Of a stretch of DNA of 64,000 nucleotides, positions 43,040 to 50,507 are shown in pieces (position 1 is the first letter of the stretch; every line of letters begins with the position of its first letter). The notes beneath the pieces were generated by a model. It did no database searches and was not told the origin of the DNA. It worked only from the letters and a program-made list of their open reading frames with translations. This DNA comes from Ruminococcus flavefaciens ND2009. GTDB lineage: Bacteria > Bacillota > Clostridia > Oscillospirales > Ruminococcaceae. Position numbers and translations under genes: made by a program. The stretch covers positions 62,001 to 126,000 of the forward strand of contig NZ_JHXI01000011.1 in the NCBI RefSeq assembly GCF_000621785.1. Direction: 5' to 3'.

Positions 43040-45490
43040 TCAGACGCCCACATCGCCGTTCATATCGGCGTAGAGGGACGTATTTCTCATTTCCTTCAGT
43101 TTTGCCGACTCTGTGAGGATACCGCTTATAAATCCTCTCATCTCGGCGGTGTTCTTGCATTTCATTATAATGCGGTAGCGGTACTTCCCGTTTATCCTGC
43201 CGTAGGAGCAGCGGACGGGACCCAGCACTCTCACGGGAGTTTTGGGCTGTATCTCCCTGAGTCTGCCGTTCATGAGCCTCAGCACAGCCTCCGCGCCCAG
43301 TCTGACGGTGATGTCCTCATTTCCCGAAAAGCAGAAAATGCACATATCGCAGAGGGGCGGGAATATCATAGCGCGGCGTATAGCTATCTCCTCGCTGTAG
43401 AAGCCCTTGTAGTCCTGAGCCGCCGCCAGGTTCATGATATAATGCTCGGGGATAAAGGTCTGGAGTATCGCCCTTCCCCGGCTGCCGCCGCGTCCGCCTC
43501 GTCCCACCACCTGAGTGATAAGGGAGAAGGTGCGCTCATAGCTGCGGAAGTCGCCTGCATACAGCGCCTTGTCCACAGACAGCACACCCACCAGAGTGAC
43601 ATTGGGGAAATCGAGTCCCTTGCCTATCATCTGGGTGCCTATCATTATATCGTACTTTCCCTCGCGGAAGTCGGTGAAGTTCTTCTCGTAGGAATACCGT
43701 GAAAAGGTAGTATCCGCGTCCATGCGGAGCACTCTTGCCTTGGGAAAGAACACTGAGAGCTCCTCCTCCAGCTTCTGAGTGCCGAAGCCCATATTTTTCA
43801 GGCGCTCCGAGCCGCAGGACGGACAAACCGTCACGGGGTCACTGACGTAGCCGCAGTAGTGGCACATCAGCTTGTTGTTTTTCTTGTGGTAGGTCAGCGG
43901 CACCGAGCAATTGGGGCAGTACACGGGCTGATAGCAGTCACAGCAGCTTATGATGGTGTGATAGCCGCGCCTGTTGAGCAGCAGTATGGACTGCTCGCCC
44001 TTTTGCAGGTTGGCGTTTATCTCCTCAGCCAGTCTGCGGCTGAATTCCGTTCGGTTGCCCTCTCCGCGCTCAAGGTTCATATCTACTATGCTCACCTCGG
44101 GCAGGGGCGCATTGCGGTACCTTTCCTTCATCTCAAGGAGCCTGTATGCTCCCCTTTCGGCGAGGTAATAGCTCTCGATGGAAGGAGTTGCCGAAGCCAG
44201 AAGCAGTGACGCACCGTGGAAGGCACAGCGCTGCTTGGCGATGTCATGTGTGGTATATCTGGGTGAGCTGTCCGACTTGTAGGAGCGCTCGCCCTCCTCA
44301 TCAATAATGATGAGTCCTATATTGTCAAGGGGCGCGAAAACGGCGCTTCTCGTACCGATGACGATGTCCGCGTCGCCCCGTTTAATCCTCTTGTATTCGT
44401 CAAGTCTCTGTCCCAGTGACAGACCGCTGTGTATGACAGCGACTCTCTCTCCGAACATTGACCTGAAGCGTTTCAGTATCTGCGGCGTAAGCCCTATCTC
44501 GGGGATAAGGAGCATAGCCTGTCTGCCGCTTTTCACGGTATCATCTATGAGCTTTTCAAAGACCGAGGTCTTGCCGCTTCCCGTGACGCCGTGTAGCAGG
44601 AACACCGCAGGCTTTCCCGTGGTCATCTGCCCGAATACTGCGTCCCTCGCCCTCTGCTGCTCGGCAGAGAGGACAATATCCTCGGGACGTCTCACCTCGT
44701 CGGAGAAGTCCTCCACCCTTCTCAGCACCTCCGCCTCGTACTCCTCGGCGGCGCCGTTTGCGCAGAGTCTTTTCACCACAGCCTCGGTGACGCCGCACAT
44801 ATATGCAGCCTCCCTGACCGCAGCCGCTCCGAACTCCGATAGGAAGTCCGCAACAGTTTTCTGCTTGGGTGTGAGGTCAAAGTCCTCGGGTGTGCTCATA
44901 TACTTATCCGTAAGGCGTACCATTCTCACTGCCGCGTCGCCCACAGCCTGCCTGAACACGTTATCCGAGTCAAGGGCGCCTGCGTCGCAGAGCTCGTCGG
45001 TGAGCCGCCTTCCGTTGTCGATGATGTGCTTCTCCACAGCCTCATTGAGAGCCTTGCTGCCCTCGGTGCAGGACAGCACCTGAAGGAACTCAGCCGCCTG
45101 AGGGCTGAGGGAAGAAATGTCCGTGAAATTCTTAACAAGCCTGAACGTCTCCTTGGCGCTGACGCTCATGGCAGGCGGAAGCATGGCTTTTACCGCATCA
45201 AAGTAAGTGCAGAAGGTCTGCTCGCGGAGATAGAAGGCAAGTCCCAGAAGCTCCTCCGAGACCACGGGAGCCTCGTCCACCAGCGAAACCAGGGACTTGA
45301 GCCCCTTTGTATCGCCCTGTGAGAGCTTCATGACAACACCTATCCTGCGTTTGTTCCCTCTGCCGAAGGGTACCAGCACCCGACAGCCGCAGGCGATAGC
45401 CGCCGCAAGCCTGTCGGGGACTGCATAGCTGAACAGCATATCGAATGAATAGGCTGTTCCGCTGACTGCGGTCTCCGCAATAAGGGACAT
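43040..45490 (-). CDS. priA: Primosomal replication-restart helicase PriA
   Basis: The 816-residue product has an N-terminal DNA-binding domain, helicase Walker A GVTGSGKT and Walker B IIIDEEG (usually DEEH), two sets of paired Cys for zinc (CCDCYQPVYCPNCSVPL and CHYCGYVSDPVTVCPSCG) and C-terminal helicase motifs GTQMIGKGLDFPNVTLV and GRGGRG. It restarts stalled forks by loading the replicative helicase. It overlaps rpoZ by 1 nt. coaBC, which lies between rpoZ and priA in B. subtilis, is absent. Confidence 0.95.
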   Translation of the reverse strand: MSLIAETAVSGTAYSFDMLFSYAVPDRLAAAIACGCRVLVPFGRGNKRRIGVVMKLSQGDTKGLKSLVSLVDEAPVVSEELLGLAFYLREQTFCTYFDAVKAMLPPAMSVSAKETFRLVKNFTDISSLSPQAAEFLQVLSCTEGSKALNEAVEKHIIDNGRRLTDELCDAGALDSDNVFRQAVGDAAVRMVRLTDKYMSTPEDFDLTPKQKTVADFLSEFGAAAVREAAYMCGVTEAVVKRLCANGAAEEYEAEVLRRVEDFSDEVRRPEDIVLSAEQQRARDAVFGQMTTGKPAVFLLHGVTGSGKTSVFEKLIDDTVKSGRQAMLLIPEIGLTPQILKRFRSMFGERVAVIHSGLSLGQRLDEYKRIKRGDADIVIGTRSAVFAPLDNIGLIIIDEEGERSYKSDSSPRYTTHDIAKQRCAFHGASLLLASATPSIESYYLAERGAYRLLEMKERYRNAPLPEVSIVDMNLERGEGNRTEFSRRLAEEINANLQKGEQSILLLNRRGYHTIISCCDCYQPVYCPNCSVPLTYHKKNNKLMCHYCGYVSDPVTVCPSCGSERLKNMGFGTQKLEEELSVFFPKARVLRMDADTTFSRYSYEKNFTDFREGKYDIMIGTQMIGKGLDFPNVTLVGVLSVDKALYAGDFRSYERTFSLITQVVGRGGRGGSRGRAILQTFIPEHYIMNLAAAQDYKGFYSEEIAIRRAMIFPPLCDMCIFCFSGNEDITVRLGAEAVLRLMNGRLREIQPKTPVRVLGPVRCSYGRINGKYRYRIIMKCKNTAEMRGFISGILTESAKLKEMRNTSLYADMNGDVGV

Positions 45491-45699
45491 TACTCGTTAG
45501 TCTGGGGAGCAGTGCTCACTATCTTGCACTTGCCGCTTGCAAGCTCCTCCACAGCGGTCTTGACGGGCTTCTCCTCGATAGTCTCATTGTTCTCGTAAAG
45601 CTCCTCAGTGATCTGTCTTGCGCGCTTCGCAACAGCGATAACGAGCGAATAGCAGCTCTCGTTCTTTGTGATGATCTGGTTTACTGCTGGTCTAAGCAT
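45490..45699 (-). CDS. rpoZ: RNA polymerase omega subunit
   Basis: The 69-residue product has the omega N-terminal pattern [29 protein letters not shown] and ends with a short acidic and Lys-rich tail. Omega helps assemble the core polymerase. Its start overlaps the end of gmk by 8 nt and its stop overlaps priA by 1 nt. The gmk-rpoZ-priA order is conserved. Confidence 0.9.
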   Translation of the reverse strand: MLRPAVNQIITKNESCYSLVIAVAKRARQITEELYENNETIEEKPVKTAVEELASGKCKIVSTAPQTNE

Positions 45700-46297
45700 T
45701 CTTTAACACCTCTTCTATAATATCGCCCGAAAATTCAGCCCTGAGCTTTTCCGCACGCATAACTGCGAAGAAATCGCTCACGGCGTCCTCAAGGGCGTCG
45801 TTGACAATAACGTAATCGTATTTGGGAGCCTGTTCTATCTCCCATGCAGCCTGTGAAACGCGCTTCTCGATGACCTCATCGGTCTCTGTGCCGCGCTTTT
45901 TCAGTCTGCGTCTAAGCTCTGCAACAGAAGGGGGCAGAACGAAGATGAAAATAGCGTCGGGACGCTTCTCGCGGACCTTCATAGCACCCTTTGTCTCTAT
46001 CTCAAGGACCACATTGAGTCCCTGCTCAAGGCGGTCATCAACCTCACTCATGAGAGTGCCGTAGAGATTATCGCAGTACTCTGCGTACTCAATGAACTTG
46101 CCCTCTGCGATCCTCTGCTCAAAGTCCTCCCTTGTGAGGAAGTGGTAGTTCACACCGTCCACTTCGCCCTCGCGGGGAGCTCTTGTAGTAGCAGAAACTG
46201 ACAGTGCAAAGCTCTTGTCCTTGAACACCTCTGCCAGTATAGTGCCCTTTCCGCAGCCCGAGGGAGCGGATAATACAATAAGTCTGCCCTTATTCAT
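45692..46297 (-). CDS. gmk: Guanylate kinase
   Basis: The 201-residue product has the P-loop [10 protein letters not shown] (residues 9-18), the GMP-binding [17 protein letters not shown] block and the lid/C-terminal region. It phosphorylates GMP to GDP. Start overlaps the remA end by 8 nt. Confidence 0.96.
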   Translation of the reverse strand: MNKGRLIVLSAPSGCGKGTILAEVFKDKSFALSVSATTRAPREGEVDGVNYHFLTREDFEQRIAEGKFIEYAEYCDNLYGTLMSEVDDRLEQGLNVVLEIETKGAMKVREKRPDAIFIFVLPPSVAELRRRLKKRGTETDEVIEKRVSQAAWEIEQAPKYDYVIVNDALEDAVSDFFAVMRAEKLRAEFSGDIIEEVLKNA

Positions 46298-46547
46298 CGT
46301 CGTCGGAACCTCCTGAACCGTTTATCCTTGCTGCAAGAGTCTCGGTGATAAGTGAGGACAGGATTATATGACCGCTGTCCATTATCATGACGGCTCTTGT
46401 CTTTCTTCCATAGGTAGCGTCCACAGCTCTGCCGTCGTCGCGCGCCTCCTGAACAAGGCGCTTTATGGGCGCTGATTCGGGGCTTACCACGGCGACTATC
46501 CTCTCTGAGGACACCATGTTTCCATAACCTATATTTATAAGCTTCAT
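46290..46547 (-). CDS. remA: RemA-family regulatory protein (DUF370)
   Basis: The 85-residue product begins [30 protein letters not shown] and has [17 protein letters not shown], the RemA signature, followed by a Gly/Asp-rich tail. In B. subtilis RemA binds DNA and activates biofilm and osmoprotection genes. It follows yicC by 5 nt and overlaps gmk. The ribosome site is weak, suggesting coupled translation from yicC. Confidence 0.9.
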   Translation of the reverse strand: MKLINIGYGNMVSSERIVAVVSPESAPIKRLVQEARDDGRAVDATYGRKTRAVMIMDSGHIILSSLITETLAARINGSGGSDDDE

Positions 46548-46552
46548 AGCGC

Positions 46553-47431
46553 TTACTCTATATTCTGGATCTGCTCGCGGATCTTCTCGATCTCTGCCTT
46601 CATATCAACAACTACCTTTGTGATATTCAGATCCTGAGCCTTTGAACCGATGGTATTGACCTCGCGGTTCATTTCCTGAACGATGAAGTCCAGCTTTCTT
46701 CCCACAGCCTCGTCGCCTGAGATCATAGCCTCAAGCTGAGCGATATGGCTCCTGAGACGGACAGTCTCCTCGTCAACAGCGATTTTCTCGGCGAAAACAG
46801 CAGCCTCGGTGAGGACTCTCTGGTCGTCTATATCCTTGCCCTCAAGTACCTCGCTGAGCTTCTTGTAGAGCCTGTTTCTGTAGTTTTCCACGGTAAGGGG
46901 AGAAAGCTCCTCCACCTTGCCCACCATAGCGAGGATACCCTCAGCCTTTTCGGTGATGTCATTTTTCAGGCGCTCGCCCTCCACCTGACGCATTTCAACG
47001 AAGCGCTGAATAGCCTCGGAAGCTACCTTTGAGACGTCCTCCCAGACCTGCTCCTCATCATCGGGTGTTTTCTGTATATTGAAGATGTCGGGAAGCTTCA
47101 TAAGCTTTGAAAGGGTGATGTCGTCCTCCACGCCGAGCTCATCTGCGATGCTTCTCAGGGCGTTGACGTAGCCCTCTGCTGCGCCCTTGTTTATAGCGAT
47201 CTCAGTATCCCTGCCCTCGATATTGTTGATGGTGACGGATACTTCAACCTTTCCCCTTGAGATACCGTTCTTCAGCAGAGCCTTCAGCTTTTCGTCGATA
47301 TAGCTGTAGGTCCTGGGGACTCTTGAGGAATACTCGTAATATCTATGATTGACGGAACGGATCTCCACGAGGATATCGCGTCCGTTAAGTATCTGCTGCG
47401 CTCTTCCGTAGCCTGTCATACTTCTAAGCAC
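46553..47431 (-). CDS. yicC: YicC-family endoribonuclease
   Basis: The 292-residue product has the family N-terminus [11 protein letters not shown] and C-terminal [36 protein letters not shown]. YicC proteins are RNases or RNase adaptors that act on small RNAs. The favoured start is the GTG at 47431. An ATG at 47467 lies only about 18 nt from the -10 box and lacks a ribosome site. It is the first gene of the long yicC-to-spoVM operon. Confidence 0.9.
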   Translation of the reverse strand: MLRSMTGYGRAQQILNGRDILVEIRSVNHRYYEYSSRVPRTYSYIDEKLKALLKNGISRGKVEVSVTINNIEGRDTEIAINKGAAEGYVNALRSIADELGVEDDITLSKLMKLPDIFNIQKTPDDEEQVWEDVSKVASEAIQRFVEMRQVEGERLKNDITEKAEGILAMVGKVEELSPLTVENYRNRLYKKLSEVLEGKDIDDQRVLTEAAVFAEKIAVDEETVRLRSHIAQLEAMISGDEAVGRKLDFIVQEMNREVNTIGSKAQDLNITKVVVDMKAEIEKIREQIQNIE

Positions 47432-47484
47432 CTTATCGCCCGCTTTCTGAATGATATTTTTACGCATAACTATGCTATTATATT

Positions 47485-47513
47485 ATTATAACATCATTCC
47501 GCCTAAAATGCAA
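47485..47513 (-). promoter_or_regulatory. Promoter of the yicC-spoVM operon
   Basis: TTGCAT, a 17-nt spacer and TATAAT on the minus strand; transcription would start near 47478. It is the clearest promoter upstream of the 16-gene run that ends at spoVM. Confidence 0.75.
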
Positions 47514-47810
47514 GCTTTTTTCGGAAAATAATGGGGACTTCTCCCCTATTGGCTGAACCAGTTCAGGCGTCTTTCTTCACTTAAATCACAGCTTAATCCT
47601 CGTCTTTTTAAGCAGGTCCTCTCCTTTGCCGCGGTACTGTCTCATTTCCGCCTGTTTTATGGCAGATTCGGCAGTTTTCTTTATCAACTCGCTGTAAATT
47701 AACAGCTTTTCATTTAATCTGATGTACCGGCACTTCCCACAAGTCAAACTTGCCTGTATTGTAGAATTTCCCGAATTATTTGCAGTTTGTCCCATTTGCT
47801 ATTACAACTA
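47514..47810. other. Intergenic gap between the yicC and GH5 promoters
   Basis: A 297-nt stretch with no gene I can support. A 69-codon minus-strand frame (47586-47795) has a basic, helical C-terminus but no ribosome site. Its 5' end lies just beside the -35 box of the GH5 promoter. No riboswitch or tRNA is recognisable. Confidence 0.5.
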
Positions 47811-47839
47811 TTGACTTTTTGCGCTGCCTATTGTATCAT
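47811..47839 (+). promoter_or_regulatory. Promoter of the GH5-GH5-dockerin gene
   Basis: TTGACT, a 17-nt spacer and TATCAT. The leader would be about 98 nt and includes an imperfect hairpin (GGAGAC with GTCCCC) near 47894-47920. The start codon at 47944 has GGGAGG 6 nt upstream. Confidence 0.7.
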
Positions 47840-47943
47840 TTAAGTAGCAGTAAAGCTTTATGCCGAAAAACTGCAAGGGATATTTGATTTGGAGACTTCC
47901 TGCACTGGGTCCCCAACAACTAACTAAGAACGGGAGGAAAACT

Positions 47944-50400
47944 ATGTCTGAAAAGAACAAATTCATCAAACGTGTGGTGAGCCTTTCTGCCGCAGCACTA
48001 TGTATGCTGACCTCGCTGAAGGCTGCACCGATGGCAAGCCTGACCGCCGACGCTGCCGACTATATGACAGCATTCGAGATAACCGAGAATATGCAGATTG
48101 GCTGGAATCTGGGCAACACTCTCGACGCACACGGCGGATTTGCCTCGGGGCTGGCAACCGAGACCAGCTGGGGCAACCCGAAGACCTCAAAGGCTATGAT
48201 CGACGCCGTAAAGGCAAAGGGCTTCAACACCGTGAGAGTCCCCACCACATGGTACAATCACCTTGACGGCAGCGACAATATCGACCCCCAGTGGATGGCA
48301 AGAGTCAAGGAGGTCGTGGACTACGGTATCAGCAACGATATGTACGTTATCCTCAATCTCCACCACGAGGACTGGATAGACCGCGGCGACCTGGGAACCG
48401 CCTACGATCAGATGAAGCCCCGCTTCATAAAGCTCTGGACCCAGATAGCCGACACCTTCAAGGACTACGATCAGCACCTCATTTTCGAGGCTATGAACGA
48501 GCCCCGTGCAAAGGGTACTTCTCACGAATGGTGGGGACCTCAGCAGAACGAAGTGGACACCATCAACAAGCTGGACGCGGATTTCGTGAACCTCATGAGA
48601 AGCTCTTCATCGGAGAACAATAAAAAGCGTCTACTTATGGTGCCGGGCTACTGTGCTTCCGCAGACTCCACCATTTACACAAGGATCTCAGTTCCCAACG
48701 ATGACCTTGTGGCAGTTTCCATACACGCCTATGTCCCCTACGACTTCACTATGAACACCGCCGTAGGCGACCACAGCACCTTCACGGACCAGTACAAAAA
48801 CAGTCTCCTTGACACCCTCAACGGACTCAAGAGCACCTTCATCGACAGAGGAGTTCCCGTAGTCATCGGCGAGATGGGCACCTCAAACTTCAACAACACC
48901 GAAGCCCGCGTCAAGTGGACAGACACATACATCACCAGAGCCAAGGAGATCGGTATCCCCTGTGTCCTCTGGGACAACAACGTGGTCAGCTCCTCCCAGT
49001 CCGCAGGCGAGTGTCACGGCTACCTGGACAGAAACTCCTGTACCTGGTACTCAGTTTCCGAGCCCGTGGTAAACAAGATGATGGAGGTCATCAAAAACGA
49101 CTCCATTCTCTGGGCAGGCAAGCCAAAGACAGCCACAACCACAACTACCACAACAACATCATCAACTACCACCTCTTCCGAAACAACAACTGCCATGGCT
49201 ACAACATCTACGACTATCACCCAGCCCATAATCACTGAGCCCATATCCGCAGGCTCGGGAATGAGAGTCTCGGGACAGCAGATACTGGACGCAAACGGAA
49301 ATCCCTTTATAATGAGGGGAATAAACGTGGCTCACGCCTGGTACAAGAACAATACGGAGCAGTCTATAAAGGCAGCAGCCTCAAAGGGCACCAACACTAT
49401 CCGCGTAGTCTGCGCAGACGGCGCAAAGTGGGACAAGACCTCAGCCGCCGAGCTGGAGCAGATAATCGGCTGGTGCCGCGAGAACAAGCAGATATGTATC
49501 CTCGAAGCCCATGACGCAACAGGCAGCGACAACATTGCTGACATAGTAAAGGCTGCGGAGTACTGGTGCGGGATGAAGGATATTCTCAACAAGAACAAGG
49601 ACGTAGTTATCCTCAATATCGCCAACGAGTGGTACGGACAGTGGAACAGCGGAACCTGGGCAGAGGGCGCAAAGTCCGCTATAAAGACAGCCCGTGACGG
49701 CGGTATCGAGAACATGATAATGATAGACAGTGCCGGCTGGGGACAGTACCCCAAGTCCATCGGCGAAAAGGGCGCAGAGGTATTCGCCTCCGACCCCATG
49801 AAGAACACTGTATTCTCCGCACATCTCTATGAGTACGCAGGCGGAAACGCTCAGCAGGTAAAGGAAAACCTCGACTCAGCCCTGAGCTGCGGAGCTCCTG
49901 TAATAGTCGGCGAATTCGGCTACAAGCACACCGACGGTGACGTAGACGAGGCAGCTATCATGAGCTACTGCGCAGAGAAGAACATGGGCTATCTTGCATG
50001 GTCCTGGAAGGGCAACAGCGGCGGCGTTGAGTATCTCGACCTTTCAAACGACTGGGACGGCAACAGCCTTACCGAGTGGGGACAGATATTCTTTAACGAG
50101 ATCGCGGGCAAGGCTTCACCTGCCACCAATTACAGCGGCTCGCAGCCTGTTGAGAAGCCTTCCTACGGCGATACCAACTGCGACGGCGTAGTTGAGCTGG
50201 CAGACGCAATACTCATCATGCAGAGCCTGGCAAATCCCGATAAATACGGTATCAGCGGCAGTGACAGCAAGCATCTCACAGAAAAGGGCCGCATAAACGG
50301 CGACTGTGACACCACCACCGAGGGACTTACCTCAAACGATGCACTGGCGATACAGATGTATCTCCTCCACCGCGTATCAACGCTTCCCACATCACTATGA
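47944..50400 (+). CDS. Bifunctional GH5 endoglucanase / GH5 mannanase with dockerin
   Basis: The 818-residue secreted protein has a signal peptide (about 1-35), a first GH5 domain (about 40-370), a Thr/Ser-rich linker, a second GH5 domain (about 415-710) and a dockerin (GDTNCDGVVELADAILIMQSL and GDCDTTTEGLTSNDALAIQMY). The first is GH5_4-like: NMQIGWNLGNTLDA, acid/base Glu186 in MNEPR and nucleophile Glu310 in GEMG. The second resembles bacterial mannanases (GH5_8): GINVAHAWY, Glu562 in IANEWYG, Glu657 in GEFG, HTDGDVDE and WSWKGN. It would cut cellulose/xyloglucan and mannan; substrates are inferred from subfamily. It is convergent with GH48. Confidence 0.92.
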   Translation: MSEKNKFIKRVVSLSAAALCMLTSLKAAPMASLTADAADYMTAFEITENMQIGWNLGNTLDAHGGFASGLATETSWGNPKTSKAMIDAVKAKGFNTVRVPTTWYNHLDGSDNIDPQWMARVKEVVDYGISNDMYVILNLHHEDWIDRGDLGTAYDQMKPRFIKLWTQIADTFKDYDQHLIFEAMNEPRAKGTSHEWWGPQQNEVDTINKLDADFVNLMRSSSSENNKKRLLMVPGYCASADSTIYTRISVPNDDLVAVSIHAYVPYDFTMNTAVGDHSTFTDQYKNSLLDTLNGLKSTFIDRGVPVVIGEMGTSNFNNTEARVKWTDTYITRAKEIGIPCVLWDNNVVSSSQSAGECHGYLDRNSCTWYSVSEPVVNKMMEVIKNDSILWAGKPKTATTTTTTTTSSTTTSSETTTAMATTSTTITQPIITEPISAGSGMRVSGQQILDANGNPFIMRGINVAHAWYKNNTEQSIKAAASKGTNTIRVVCADGAKWDKTSAAELEQIIGWCRENKQICILEAHDATGSDNIADIVKAAEYWCGMKDILNKNKDVVILNIANEWYGQWNSGTWAEGAKSAIKTARDGGIENMIMIDSAGWGQYPKSIGEKGAEVFASDPMKNTVFSAHLYEYAGGNAQQVKENLDSALSCGAPVIVGEFGYKHTDGDVDEAAIMSYCAEKNMGYLAWSWKGNSGGVEYLDLSNDWDGNSLTEWGQIFFNEIAGKASPATNYSGSQPVEKPSYGDTNCDGVVELADAILIMQSLANPDKYGISGSDSKHLTEKGRINGDCDTTTEGLTSNDALAIQMYLLHRVSTLPTSL

Positions 50401-50406
50401 TAACGA

Positions 50407-50444
50407 AAGACTCCCTTATGCGAAAGTGTAAGGGAGTCTTTTTT
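50407..50444 (+). terminator. Terminator of the GH5-GH5 gene
   Basis: AAGACTCCCTTA and TAAGGGAGTCTT form a 12-bp stem, followed by TTTTTT. A textbook rho-independent terminator 7 nt after the stop. Confidence 0.9.
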
Positions 50445-50457
50445 CGTTAAAGCATAA

Positions 50458-50487
50458 AAAAGCTGCACGGAAAAACCGTGCAGCTTT
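50458..50487 (-). terminator. Terminator of the GH48 gene
   Basis: On the minus strand AAAGCTGCACGG, loop TTTTT, CCGTGCAGCTTTTTT. It lies 20 nt past the GH48 stop and back-to-back with the GH5 terminator, separating two convergent genes. Confidence 0.9.
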
Positions 50488-50507
50488 AATATTATCAGTT
50501 ATACTGA

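Noticed and set aside
47586..47795. A 69-codon minus-strand frame with CGKC and a basic tail
   Set aside because: No ribosome site, no recognisable family, and it begins in the GH5 promoter region; recorded only as part of the intergenic gap.
47846..47943. GH5 leader considered as a riboswitch
   Set aside because: There is an imperfect hairpin but no match to known riboswitch cores that I can recognise.
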